Shown: positions 15,779-22,543 of the stretch, piece by piece
Position numbering within the stretch: position 1 is the first letter of the stretch
How the letters are laid out: each line of letters opens with the position of its first letter
Source: a virus
Direction: 5' to 3' (one strand)
DNA length: 24,290 nt
Virus record (IMG/VR): IMGVR_UViG_3300025141_000729
Location: 1-24,290 of that record
Made by a program: the position numbers and the translations under genes
Notes under the pieces: generated by a model
What the model was told of the DNA's origin: nothing
What the model saw: the letters and a program-made list of their open reading frames with translations, nothing else
Database searches by the model: none

Positions 15779-16267
15779 TTATTCATTCATTAAATCCCAA
15801 TCAAAATTATACGGGATAATCTTTGCTTTTTTAAATAAATTCTTTTTTTCCTCGACATTTTCCCACATCTTACAGGACCAGTAGCGTGCTTTTGTCTTAG
15901 GTCCAGGGTTGTCGCATTTATGCCTTGCTCTAAAGGACTTGCGGCGCTTTGGATTGGATTTCTTAATTTTCATTTTAGGGTCACCAAAGCGAACAATTCT
16001 GACGTTTCCAGTCTTGGGGTCCTTTACATATACTTTGAATTTTTTAGACTCTCCAGAAGTTCTAATTGGTTTGTTGAGGGTAACCTTTCTTCCCTGGTAT
16101 TCAGCCTCTGGAACTAAATCTGGGCAGTTACACTTTGCTGCTTCTAGGAGTTCAAAAAGGCATACTGGGCAGACAAGCGTTCCGTCTTCGAGGACTGCGG
16201 ATTGCTCTTGAAAAACCTCTATCTCTTCAAGAATAATCTCTTTAAGTCTTTTCTTTGTGATTTTCAC
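15779..16267 (-). CDS. Putative zinc-binding protein with RFGDPK/FRARH domain; probable GTG start
   Basis: Small basic protein of unknown function. Starting at GTG 16267 gives 162 residues beginning VKITKKRLKEIILEEIEVF. Next come C-P-V-C and C-N-C clusters (about residues 33-48) that could hold zinc. The C-terminal half has RIVRFGDPKMKIKKSNP and RRKSFRARHKC, followed by KTKARYWSCKMW, a block I recall from many marine phage proteins without known role. An ATG 42 bases upstream (16309) is in frame but lacks a ribosome site and deepens the overlap with the preceding gene to 68 bases, whereas the GTG has GGAGA 7 bases before it and an overlap of 26. It pairs with another cysteine-rich protein immediately upstream. 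Confidence 0.75.
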   Translation of the reverse strand: MKITKKRLKEIILEEIEVFQEQSAVLEDGTLVCPVCLFELLEAAKCNCPDLVPEAEYQGRKVTLNKPIRTSGESKKFKVYVKDPKTGNVRIVRFGDPKMKIKKSNPKRRKSFRARHKCDNPGPKTKARYWSCKMWENVEEKKNLFKKAKIIPYNFDWDLMNE

Positions 16268-16646
16268 TGTTTGGTCTCCAACCTGTTTTCCAGCGTTCTT
16301 CACGCCCATCTACATATTGAATGTAGCAAGACCAGCAGCATTCGTATTTGTTCATATACAAATCGTCTTTCAGATCAAATGAATAGATTTCGCATACGGG
16401 GCATTTACGGTCACTACTATCTCTTTTAAGTAGTTTTTTGCTTAGTAAAAACCCATCTTGTTCAATCTTTTCAGTCTTTTCTGAACTCTTCTTTCTTTTC
16501 TTCTCGGCTTTTTTGATTTGCTCCTGATAATCCTTTTCCTTCTCATCGGTCCAATCAGATTTAGGATGTTGGACTGTCTTCTCTCCATACTTTCGTTGTA
16601 TGGCTTGTTCGAGTTGAGCTATTTTATCTTGGTCGGGCTTCTTCAT
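16242..16646 (-). CDS. Small putative zinc-ribbon protein
   Basis: A 134-residue protein with a highly charged, lysine/glutamate-rich N-terminal half (about residues 30-62, probably helical) and a C-terminal zinc-ribbon-like domain: CPVC at residues 82-85 and CCWSC at 103-107, separated by 17 residues, then REERWKTGWRP. Two C-x2-C pairs at this distance are typical of a treble-clef or zinc-ribbon fold, which can bind nucleic acid or protein. The partner is unknown. It is the first gene after the fiber terminator, with a promoter-like motif just upstream, and it overlaps the next cysteine-rich gene, so both are probably made together. Confidence 0.78.
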   Translation of the reverse strand: MKKPDQDKIAQLEQAIQRKYGEKTVQHPKSDWTDEKEKDYQEQIKKAEKKRKKSSEKTEKIEQDGFLLSKKLLKRDSSDRKCPVCEIYSFDLKDDLYMNKYECCWSCYIQYVDGREERWKTGWRPNSENHKEKT

Positions 16647-16652
16647 AGGGCT

Positions 16653-16669
16653 CTATTATAATAGATAGT
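16653..16669 (-). promoter_or_regulatory. Promoter-like motif after the fiber terminator
   Basis: The minus strand reads ACTATCTATTATAATAG, containing TATAAT, 6 bases before the ATG at 16646 and directly downstream of the fiber terminator. It shares the ACTAnYTA core but has about three extra bases before TATAATA compared with the sites at 15746 and 22544. A promoter here would restart transcription for the zinc-protein, terminase and portal genes. The leader would be very short if the start point follows the TATAAT by the usual distance. Confidence 0.4.
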
Positions 16670-16683
16670 TAGTTGAATGTTAA

Positions 16684-16729
16684 TCAAAAAGCAAGAGCCC
16701 CCTAAAACCACGAGGGAATTAGGGGGCTC
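16684..16729 (-). terminator. Rho-independent terminator after the long fiber gene
   Basis: On the minus strand GAGCCCCCTAA (16729-16719) pairs perfectly with TTAGGGGGCTC (16705-16695), eleven pairs with a 13-base loop, followed by TTGCTTTTTG. It lies 44 bases after the fiber stop codon. The stem is GC-rich and the tail T-rich in this orientation, so it is a strong intrinsic terminator separating fiber genes from the packaging operon. Confidence 0.9.
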
Positions 16730-16772
16730 CGTTATCTTATAGGAATAAGATTGATAAAGAACTTAGGGGTTA

Positions 16773-19700
16773 TTACTCTGAGAGCTTTGCCTTAAGGTCT
16801 TCAATTTGAGCTTGTTGCTCTTTGATAGCCTCTACGAGAACCGCAGAAACTCTGGCGTAATCAACACCCATGATGTCGCCTTCAGCAACACACTCTGGAA
16901 GAACCTCTTGGATCTCCTGAGCGATGAAACCGAAGTCAGCAGTACCGGAAGATTTCCAGTCATAAGTTACACCACGAAGATTCATAACCTTATCAAGAGC
17001 GCCGTCGAATGTCTCGACATTGGTCTTAAGGTTCTCGTCGGAGTATGTAACGAATGCAGAAGCTCTTACCTTGTTGATGTTGTTTGAGCCTTCAGCTACG
17101 TCGAGAGCGAAGTCACTGCTGCTGTTACTTCCCAAGGAGAGAAGGTTGGCACCTGATTGAAGGATTGCCATTTTGTTAGCAGAAGCGTCGAAGAATAATC
17201 TCTCGTTAGCGGCTGTTGAGTAGAAGATAACATCTTTACCAGTGCCGTCCTCAGAAACAGTAAGAGTTCCGTCAACTTGAGCGTTACCCTGAACTGTTGT
17301 GTTTTGTGAACCGTCAAAGGTCAAAGCAGCAGCGCCGCCTGAGTCTTTGATGTCGTTACCAGCAACCTGGAGGTCGCCTTGGACATAAGTATCACCGTTT
17401 GAGAAATCGACATAGAAACGGAAGCTGTTACCAGCCTGGTTTGAAACAGCGAAACGCTTTCCGCTAGTCTCATTACCTGGCTTGACCATGACGTGACCGG
17501 AAGCACCGGACAAGATCATGCTGCTCTGGGCGCTAACGCCCATTGTGCATTTGTCAGTGCTACTAGCCATCTCAATGTGGGTTGTGCCCTTGGCAGCAGT
17601 CAACAAGAGTTGGCTTTGACCAGTGACGTTACCCTTGACGTCAACAGCACCTTCGATGTCAGCATCTTGCTCAAGGTCGAGGTTGAAACCAGCGAGTTCA
17701 GCAGAAGCACTGAGACGTCCAGCAATGGCGAGAACTGAACCGTTGAAGGTAAGGTTTCCACTATCCTCGATCTCACCGGCAGTACCAGCGAGAACGACAC
17801 GACCTGAAGTAAGGTCGCTAACCTTTGCTGATGAGAATGTAGCAGTAGTGGCGCTTGCAGCACCGATTACTGTTCCGTCGATGGAACCACCATTGAGGTC
17901 CATTGTTGTAACAATACCCATGTCAGCTACTGTACGACTGGCGTTAGTCCAGTTGTTAGCCATGCTTGCGATACCGAGAGCGTTGATGTTATCAACGTCT
18001 CTGCTTCCGTCCAAGACAAGAGCCTTGTTGGCAGCACCAGTACCGTCAGTAATACCGTCAAGCTTTTCCATATCAGTCTCGTTGAGATCAGCGGAACCAA
18101 TGATGAAGCTTGTACCGGCTGTTACGGCACCAGTAGCGGTGACGTTACGGAATCCAGAAGCGTCCTTGTTGGAATCAACAACAACGGCTTTTGAAGCAGC
18201 GACAGTACCATTAGTGATACCATCGAGCTTCTCCATGTCGGTCTCGTTGAGGTCAGCGGAACCGATGATGAAGCTTGTTCCTGCGGTTACTGAACCGGCT
18301 ACATCCATGTCACCATCAATGTCAGCGTCAGCTTCGATGTCGAGTGAGTGCCCTGAAAGAGCGGCAGATGAGGAAACTGTTGAACCGATGAGAGTGGTAA
18401 ATGTACCAGCGGCGGCGCTGTTAGCACCGAGCACTGTTCCATCAATAGCACCACTGTCTACGTTGATGTTGGTGATAGCTTGGCTATTAGCATCAAGAGC
18501 AGCACCAAGCTGGTCAGCTTGAAGACTATCAATGTAAGCAGTTCCGTCGAGGTATAGGTCTTGGAACTCCTTAGTGGAGGAACCGAGGTCGCTGTAACCG
18601 TCAGCGAATGGAAGAATGTCAGCAGCGAAAGTTGCTTCGCCCTTAACCTGAAGGGTTGAGGAGGCGCTGAGTGTTGTGAACTGAGCAGCAGCCTGTGAAG
18701 CAGCACCGATGACTGTTCCGTCAATAGCACCACTGTCTACGTTGATGTTAGTGATAGCCTGACTGTTGGCGTCGAGAGCGGCACCAAGTTGGTCAGCTTG
18801 AAGGCTATCAATGTAAGCAACACCATCAAGGTAAAGATCCTTGAACTCAGCACCGGAAGCACCGAGGTCTACGTCGTTGTCAGTCTCTGGGCGAAGAACG
18901 CCGTCCTGAAGACGCATCTCAGTAGTTCCAGCGAGATTAAAGTCAAGAGCAGTGTTAGAGTGGTCGTACTTGATGGAAGCAACAGTATCAGAACCATTAG
19001 TTCCACCCATTTGGAGACCACCACCATCAGCAGCAGCAGAAGCAGAGCCTGAAGCAGCGACGATGAGCTTATCGACAACCTCAAGAGTTGTCTCTGTTCT
19101 TGAAATGCTGTTGATCTCGTTCACATCGAGGCGGTCGATCTGAGCGTAAGAAGCAGTCAAGAAAGTTGAAGTCATTGAGTTGACAGTGTCGAAGTTGCGG
19201 CTACCGTCAAGGACAAGAGCCTTGTTAGCAGCACCAGTACCATCAGTGATACCGTCCAACTTCTCTAGGTCAGCCTCGTTAAGATCAGCAGAACCGATGA
19301 TGAAGCTTGTTCCAGCAGTTACAGCGCCAGCAGCAGTGACGTGGCGGAATCCGGAAGCGTCCTTGTTAGAGTCAACAACGACAGCCTTGGAAGCGGCGAC
19401 AGTACCATTAGTAATACCGTCTAACTTCTCCATATCAGCCTCATTAAGGTCGGCAGAGCCGATGACGAAGCTAGTGCCTGCGGTTACAGCGCCTGTAGCA
19501 GTTACATTGCGGAAACCAGAAGCATCTTTGCTGGCGTCTACGACGACAGCTTTGGAAGCAGCAACAGTACCATTAGTGATACCATCGAGCTTCTCCATGT
19601 CAGCCTCATTAAGATCGGCTGAACCGATGATGAAGCTTGTTCCGGCTGTTACTGAACCAGCAACGGCCATGTCGCCATCGATATCGGCGTCAGCCTCGAT

Positions 19701-20363
19701 GTCAAGGGAGTGACCGGAAAGAGCAGCGGAAGATGAAACAGTTGCACCAACGAGAGTTGAGAATGAACCGTTGGCAGTGCTATTAGCACCGATAACAGTT
19801 CCGTCGATAGCGCCGCTATCTACGTTGATGTTAGTGATTGCTTGACTGTTAGCATCAAGGGCAGCGCCGAGTTGGTCAGCCTGAAGGCTGTCAACGTAAG
19901 CGGTACCGTCAAGGTAAAGATCCTTGAACTCCTTGGTTGATGAACCGAGATCTGATGTATTATCAGCGGCTGGAAGCAAGTGAGTTTGGAAAGTTGCGAC
20001 TCCACCAACACCGAGTGTTGAGGAACCAGACATTGAACTATCGAAGGTAGCAGCCTCATCGACGTTGAATGTACCACGAACTGTGGTTGAGACACCACTG
20101 GCTGCGAGAGCAGTTTGTCCAGCGACATCAAGAGCACCGTTGAGGTCGGAAGCACCGGCCACGGTGAGAGAGTCATTAACGGTTACATCATCAGCAGTTA
20201 ACTGGGTCATTTCCATAGTAGAGGCGGAAAGAGGGCTGTTAGCCTTAATTCTTTCTGATCCTACTGCGCCGGAAACGAACATTGTACCTGGAGCGGTGAT
20301 TGAACCGGAGTAGTTCTGAAGGGAGATATATTTCCCGTATTCAGATTTATCAATTGCAGACAT
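16773..20363 (-). CDS. Long tail-fiber-type protein with nested repeats and S74 chaperone domain
   Basis: Probable host-contact fiber or baseplate-attached fiber subunit, 1196 residues. The N-terminus (MSAIDKSEYGKYISLQNYSG) is the likely attachment end. Residues 60-900 form a repetitive Ala/Gly/Ser/Asp-rich shaft with two repeat families: units with GTSFIIGSADLNEADMEKLD (period 55 residues) and units with KEFKDLYLDGTAY. The C-terminus is a peptidase S74 intramolecular chaperone domain: YSDENLKTN with the expected catalytic Ser1108 and Lys1113, LRGVTYDW, then FGFIAQEIQEVLPE and a final coiled coil (VEAIKEQQAQIEDLKAKL). In known S74 proteins this domain trimerises the fiber and then cuts itself off before the catalytic Ser. 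The ATG has an AAGGAG site upstream, after a structured leader. Which receptor or host structure it binds cannot be told. Confidence 0.9.
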   Translation of the reverse strand: MSAIDKSEYGKYISLQNYSGSITAPGTMFVSGAVGSERIKANSPLSASTMEMTQLTADDVTVNDSLTVAGASDLNGALDVAGQTALAASGVSTTVRGTFNVDEAATFDSSMSGSSTLGVGGVATFQTHLLPAADNTSDLGSSTKEFKDLYLDGTAYVDSLQADQLGAALDANSQAITNINVDSGAIDGTVIGANSTANGSFSTLVGATVSSSAALSGHSLDIEADADIDGDMAVAGSVTAGTSFIIGSADLNEADMEKLDGITNGTVAASKAVVVDASKDASGFRNVTATGAVTAGTSFVIGSADLNEADMEKLDGITNGTVAASKAVVVDSNKDASGFRHVTAAGAVTAGTSFIIGSADLNEADLEKLDGITDGTGAANKALVLDGSRNFDTVNSMTSTFLTASYAQIDRLDVNEINSISRTETTLEVVDKLIVAASGSASAAADGGGLQMGGTNGSDTVASIKYDHSNTALDFNLAGTTEMRLQDGVLRPETDNDVDLGASGAEFKDLYLDGVAYIDSLQADQLGAALDANSQAITNINVDSGAIDGTVIGAASQAAAQFTTLSASSTLQVKGEATFAADILPFADGYSDLGSSTKEFQDLYLDGTAYIDSLQADQLGAALDANSQAITNINVDSGAIDGTVLGANSAAAGTFTTLIGSTVSSSAALSGHSLDIEADADIDGDMDVAGSVTAGTSFIIGSADLNETDMEKLDGITNGTVAASKAVVVDSNKDASGFRNVTATGAVTAGTSFIIGSADLNETDMEKLDGITDGTGAANKALVLDGSRDVDNINALGIASMANNWTNASRTVADMGIVTTMDLNGGSIDGTVIGAASATTATFSSAKVSDLTSGRVVLAGTAGEIEDSGNLTFNGSVLAIAGRLSASAELAGFNLDLEQDADIEGAVDVKGNVTGQSQLLLTAAKGTTHIEMASSTDKCTMGVSAQSSMILSGASGHVMVKPGNETSGKRFAVSNQAGNSFRFYVDFSNGDTYVQGDLQVAGNDIKDSGGAAALTFDGSQNTTVQGNAQVDGTLTVSEDGTGKDVIFYSTAANERLFFDASANKMAILQSGANLLSLGSNSSSDFALDVAEGSNNINKVRASAFVTYSDENLKTNVETFDGALDKVMNLRGVTYDWKSSGTADFGFIAQEIQEVLPECVAEGDIMGVDYARVSAVLVEAIKEQQAQIEDLKAKLSE
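17997..18593 (-). repeat. Second copy of the large intragenic fiber duplication
   Basis: Encodes residues 591-789 of the long fiber. It contains one SDLGSSTKEF-type unit, the SSAALSGHSLDIEADADIDG linker, and two 55-residue GTSFIIGSADLNE units (starting at residues 694 and 749), ending GAANKALVLDGSR. The same series occurs at residues 137-389 with three 55-residue units. Many segments are identical in protein while the DNA differs at most third positions. Confidence 0.9.
18705..18872 (-). repeat. Isolated third copy of the KEFKDLYLDG unit
   Basis: Encodes residues 498-553 of the long fiber: VDLGASGAEFKDLYLDGVAY, then the SLQADQLGAALDANSQ stretch and the linker NVDSGAIDGTVIG. It matches units at residues 137-194 and 591-648 but is not followed by the 55-residue units, so it marks a partial or later-trimmed duplication. 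Confidence 0.85.
19197..19955 (-). repeat. First copy of the large intragenic fiber duplication
   Basis: Encodes residues 137-389. It contains one SDLGSSTKEF-type unit, the SSAALSGHSLDIEADADIDG linker, and three tandem 55-residue (165-base) units beginning near residues 240, 295 and 350 with AGTSFIIGSADLNE or a close variant. The last unit shifts to GITDGTGAANKALVLDGSR, exactly as the last unit of the other copy does. The copies therefore differ mainly by gain or loss of one internal 165-base unit. Confidence 0.9.
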
Positions 20364-20411
20364 ATTTTATTCTCCTTATATGTTAAAAATATGCGAACGC
20401 ACCAATGCGGC

Positions 20412-20481
20412 ACAAGATACAAGTATCTTGTCAAAAGGCAGGTTGCCTGGGCAAACCACCCTGCCGTCGAGATCCTTCTCG
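20412..20481 (-). promoter_or_regulatory. Hairpin-rich leader upstream of the long fiber gene
   Basis: In transcription order the minus strand can form CGAGA-AGGA-TCTCG (20481-20468), then GGCAGG (20465-20460) with CCTGCC (20442-20437) enclosing a TTGC-CCAG-GCAA inner hairpin, followed by TTTT, and then the perfect palindrome ACAAGATAC-AA-GTATCTTGT (20431-20412). The middle structure could terminate transcription of the upstream fiber gene, though its T-run is only four long. With the promoter-like motif just upstream, the whole could instead be a structured 5' leader. No known riboswitch or ncRNA family is recognised. Confidence 0.55.
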
Positions 20482-20490
20482 TAGCACGCT

Positions 20491-20504
20491 CACAAGTAAG
20501 TAGT
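20491..20504 (-). promoter_or_regulatory. Promoter-like motif upstream of the long fiber leader
   Basis: The minus strand reads ACTACTTACTTGTG, sharing ACTACTTA with the site at 15746-15759 but lacking the TATAATA half. It sits 37 bases after the stop of the shorter fiber gene and about 127 bases before the long fiber ATG, so a transcript from here would carry the three hairpins in its leader. Confidence 0.3.
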
Positions 20505-20540
20505 ATTTTCAGAGCGATTTAGAAGAGCAGATTTTCTAAT

Positions 20541-21479
20541 TTATTCGCTTGGCTGCTCTGTATTTTTCATTTTCTCAATCATTTCTTTTAGTTGATTGAT
20601 TTCATTTTTTTGATTTTTTATTTGCTCTTGCTGTTCTTTAATTGACTCGACCAAAATGGGAATCACTTTCTGGTAATACATTCCTTTTGCACCATCTGAA
20701 TCTTCTTCCCAGTCTACTACTTCTGGGATATGTTCGCCCACCTCTTCAGCAATGAAGCCGTAGTCTGGTTGACCTGAATTCTTCCAGTCAAATGTAACTC
20801 CACGAATCTTAGAGAGGGTTTCAAGAGGTTCATTGATTGTTTCAATGTTTTCTTTATACCTCTCGGAACTATATGTTGCCCAAGCATAGGCAATGCCCTT
20901 ACCATCGTTGCTTGCTGTGTTGGCGAGAGTGAGAGCGTGAGTGGCTGAATTGACGCCAACTCCAATTCTGTTTGTGCCTGTGACGAAGAGAGAACTTGAA
21001 ACGAAGGTTGTTTTTTGCAGATGGATATCTCCTGCTGCCGAGCTTAAGTGAAGGTTATATCCGTTGACTGCACTTACATGACTGTTCCTGATGGCCACAT
21101 TAGAAATCTTCATACCCTTATTTGGGTTTGCGCTCCCGATCTGGATGTCACCTTCTGCGTCAGAACTAATGCTCTCTGAGCCGAGATAGAGGGTGGAACT
21201 GCTCAAGTATAGGGAACCAAAAGGATTGTCTTCGCTTCCTAAATTATGTGAACCGGATCCTGCGGGGATGATGTGTCCTGTGTTAGATATATTATCGTCA
21301 TCATCTATGATAATTCCAGTTTGTTGGACATGTTGGGTGCCGCCTTCATCATCACCTTTTACAAGACGATTGTTGGCAATGCTTCCGGTTACGTTGACAT
21401 CATCATCTCCGTTGCCCGAAATCTCTCTAATAATCTTCTCAAGTTTACCCCGAGAATAGTTGCCTATCTTTCCAGCCAT
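20541..21479 (-). CDS. Short fiber/tailspike-type protein with S74 chaperone domain
   Basis: A 312-residue virion-type protein. The N-terminus is basic and helical (KIGNYSRGKLEKIIREISG), then Asp-rich low-complexity sequence, then short beta-type segments (LGSEDNPFGSLYLSSS, about residues 80-95) as in fiber shafts. From about residue 200 it has a peptidase S74 chaperone domain: YSSERYKENI with expected catalytic Ser204 and Lys209, IRGVTFDWKNSG, YGFIAEEVGEHIPEV, and a C-terminal coiled coil (LVESIKEQQEQIKNQ). The domain is clearly paralogous to the one closing the next gene, but the shaft is much shorter. Possibly a companion fiber segment or adaptor; which one is not decidable. It starts 14 bases after the preceding membrane-protein gene. 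Confidence 0.85.
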   Translation of the reverse strand: MAGKIGNYSRGKLEKIIREISGNGDDDVNVTGSIANNRLVKGDDEGGTQHVQQTGIIIDDDDNISNTGHIIPAGSGSHNLGSEDNPFGSLYLSSSTLYLGSESISSDAEGDIQIGSANPNKGMKISNVAIRNSHVSAVNGYNLHLSSAAGDIHLQKTTFVSSSLFVTGTNRIGVGVNSATHALTLANTASNDGKGIAYAWATYSSERYKENIETINEPLETLSKIRGVTFDWKNSGQPDYGFIAEEVGEHIPEVVDWEEDSDGAKGMYYQKVIPILVESIKEQQEQIKNQKNEINQLKEMIEKMKNTEQPSE

Positions 21480-21493
21480 CCATTTGGACCCTC

Positions 21494-21922
21494 TTACTTG
21501 TTGGCGTAAGTTACACCGATAGTAATTATCACGCCGCTAAGGATTCCGCCAACAAACCACCAATGAGTATTGCTGTTTGGTTTGGATAATGCTAGTTCCT
21601 GAAGCCTTTCTATTTCTTGTGATTTTATTTCAACTACTGAATTATATTTCTTTTCTAAAGCATCGAAGTCAGCTTGGATGTTTTTTATAAATAAATCACA
21701 TTTTGCTTTCTCTCTGTCCTCGATGTACTTGGAATAGAGTCGGCATTGTTCTCCAGAGTATTCTTTCTCTGCGATGGATTGGGCTACTGCCAAATCGTTA
21801 AAAAGAACACCGTTGAATGGAGCCTTTTGTCCTTTCAGGAGTGGTTTTATAATTGGCTTTTCTTCCGCTATTGCTGTGAGTGGAAAGATACACAGTAATA
21901 ATACAGCGATAAGTTTATTCAT
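21494..21922 (-). CDS. Signal-peptide and membrane-anchored coiled-coil protein, possible lysis accessory
   Basis: A 142-residue protein with an N-terminal signal peptide (MNKLIAVLLLCIFPLTAIAEE, probable cleavage after AIA), a segment LLKGQKAPFNGVLFNDL (about residues 28-44), a helical coiled-coil-like middle (about 78-112), and a C-terminal membrane segment (WWFVGGILSGVIITIGVTYA, about 121-140). The APFNGVLF motif recurs, from memory, in small phage proteins near lysis genes. The architecture puts it in the periplasm, anchored to the inner membrane by its C-terminus. Its ATG overlaps the preceding coiled-coil membrane gene by 8 bases. A spanin-like or envelope-acting role is possible; no endolysin is present in the window to confirm a lysis cassette. 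Confidence 0.75.
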   Translation of the reverse strand: MNKLIAVLLLCIFPLTAIAEEKPIIKPLLKGQKAPFNGVLFNDLAVAQSIAEKEYSGEQCRLYSKYIEDREKAKCDLFIKNIQADFDALEKKYNSVVEIKSQEIERLQELALSKPNSNTHWWFVGGILSGVIITIGVTYANK

Positions 21923-22331
21923 TTTCGTCCTCTGCTATTTCAAAACCAAAAGAATCACGGACCAGTTCGGCTAGTTTTTGAGGATCGTCACCTGCTTCAT
22001 CAACAATTTCCTTAACTCGCTTTCTCTTCTTCGCAGTTAATTCTTTCTTGTCTTCTTCGTGCTTTTTCTCAATCTTTTCCATAAGTTCCTGATACTTTCT
22101 AAGATTCTCGTCCTTCTTTCTACTCGCTTCTGCGTGGGCTGCGTTTAGAGCGTCAATCTCTTCTTTGTGGGACTGACGTTGGGCGTCTAAAATCTTCTTA
22201 GCATTATTGTATCCTTTTCTGAATACAAAATAAAGAACAATTGTATAAATGACGAGGGCTGTAATCTTCCAATGGTTTCTCAACCAGACCCAAGCCTTGG
22301 TGAAAAACAACTTGGTTGCAAGCCAACTCAT
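21915..22331 (-). CDS. Single-pass membrane coiled-coil protein, possible spanin-like
   Basis: The 138-residue protein has one membrane helix (ITALVIYTIVLYFVF, about residues 23-38) followed by a long, highly charged coiled coil rich in Lys and Glu (about 45-110) and an acidic end (SFGFEIAEDENE). This layout resembles inner-membrane spanin subunits, but no sequence match is claimed. The start is taken as ATG 22331, which forms an ATGA overlap with the TGA of the upstream gene; an in-frame ATG 15 bases earlier (22346) lies inside that gene and is less likely. Confidence 0.75.
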   Translation of the reverse strand: MSWLATKLFFTKAWVWLRNHWKITALVIYTIVLYFVFRKGYNNAKKILDAQRQSHKEEIDALNAAHAEASRKKDENLRKYQELMEKIEKKHEEDKKELTAKKRKRVKEIVDEAGDDPQKLAELVRDSFGFEIAEDENE

Positions 22332-22525
22332 CTTCCGTGCTTCCATTTAGCAGCGATGTCTGCGACGCCTTGGATGCCGATGTATGCTAGTGCGATGGCG
22401 ACCCATTCGTCTGATGTCATCTTGTCTGCGATTAGAAATCCTGTGGACGTTAACCAGACAAGGAGTTTTCTGGATAACAATCTCTCGATGAAATCGTCCA
22501 GTCTTGCTTTTGCTTGTTCGCTCAT
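22328..22525 (-). CDS. Small two-helix membrane protein, holin-like
   Basis: A 65-residue protein starting MSEQAKARLDDFIERLLSRK, then two hydrophobic segments (LLVWLTSTGFLIADKM and WVAIALAYIGIQGVADIAA) and a basic end (KWKHGR). Size, two membrane segments and charged ends fit a class II-type holin, and the two following genes encode membrane coiled-coil proteins. No activity can be read from sequence. The ATG at 22525 is preferred over an in-frame ATG at 22537 because GAGG stands 6 bases before it. A promoter-like motif precedes it, overlapping the end of the gp46-like gene. Confidence 0.7.
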   Translation of the reverse strand: MSEQAKARLDDFIERLLSRKLLVWLTSTGFLIADKMTSDEWVAIALAYIGIQGVADIAAKWKHGR

Positions 22526-22543
22526 TATAAACCTCATAAGTGT

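Noticed and set aside
16268-16309. ATG at 16309 as the start of the zinc-type gene
   Set aside because: No ribosome site precedes it and it would overlap the upstream gene by 68 bases. The GTG at 16267 has GGAGA at proper distance and begins at the KITKKRLKE block.
17623-18522. A 299-codon open frame on the plus strand opposite the long fiber gene
   Set aside because: It is a mirror of the repetitive Ala/Gly/Ser-rich fiber: its own repeats follow the fiber units, it has no clear ribosome site, and the fiber frame carries the recognisable S74 domain. Similar plus-strand frames at 19180-19713, 5913-6579, 2035-2463 and 1258-1641 are rejected on the same grounds.
17997-19955. Regular spacing of repeats that might suggest a CRISPR array
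   Set aside because: The repeats are 165 bases long, in frame, diverged at third codon positions and without unique spacers. They encode fiber units.
20412-20431. Perfect palindrome as a phage attachment site or operator
   Set aside because: No integrase or repressor gene is present and the gene set is that of a virulent T4-like phage. An RNA stem in a leader is more economical.
22526-22537. ATG at 22537 as the start of the holin-like gene
   Set aside because: The GAGG ribosome site lies between it and the next in-frame ATG at 22525, so the latter is favoured.
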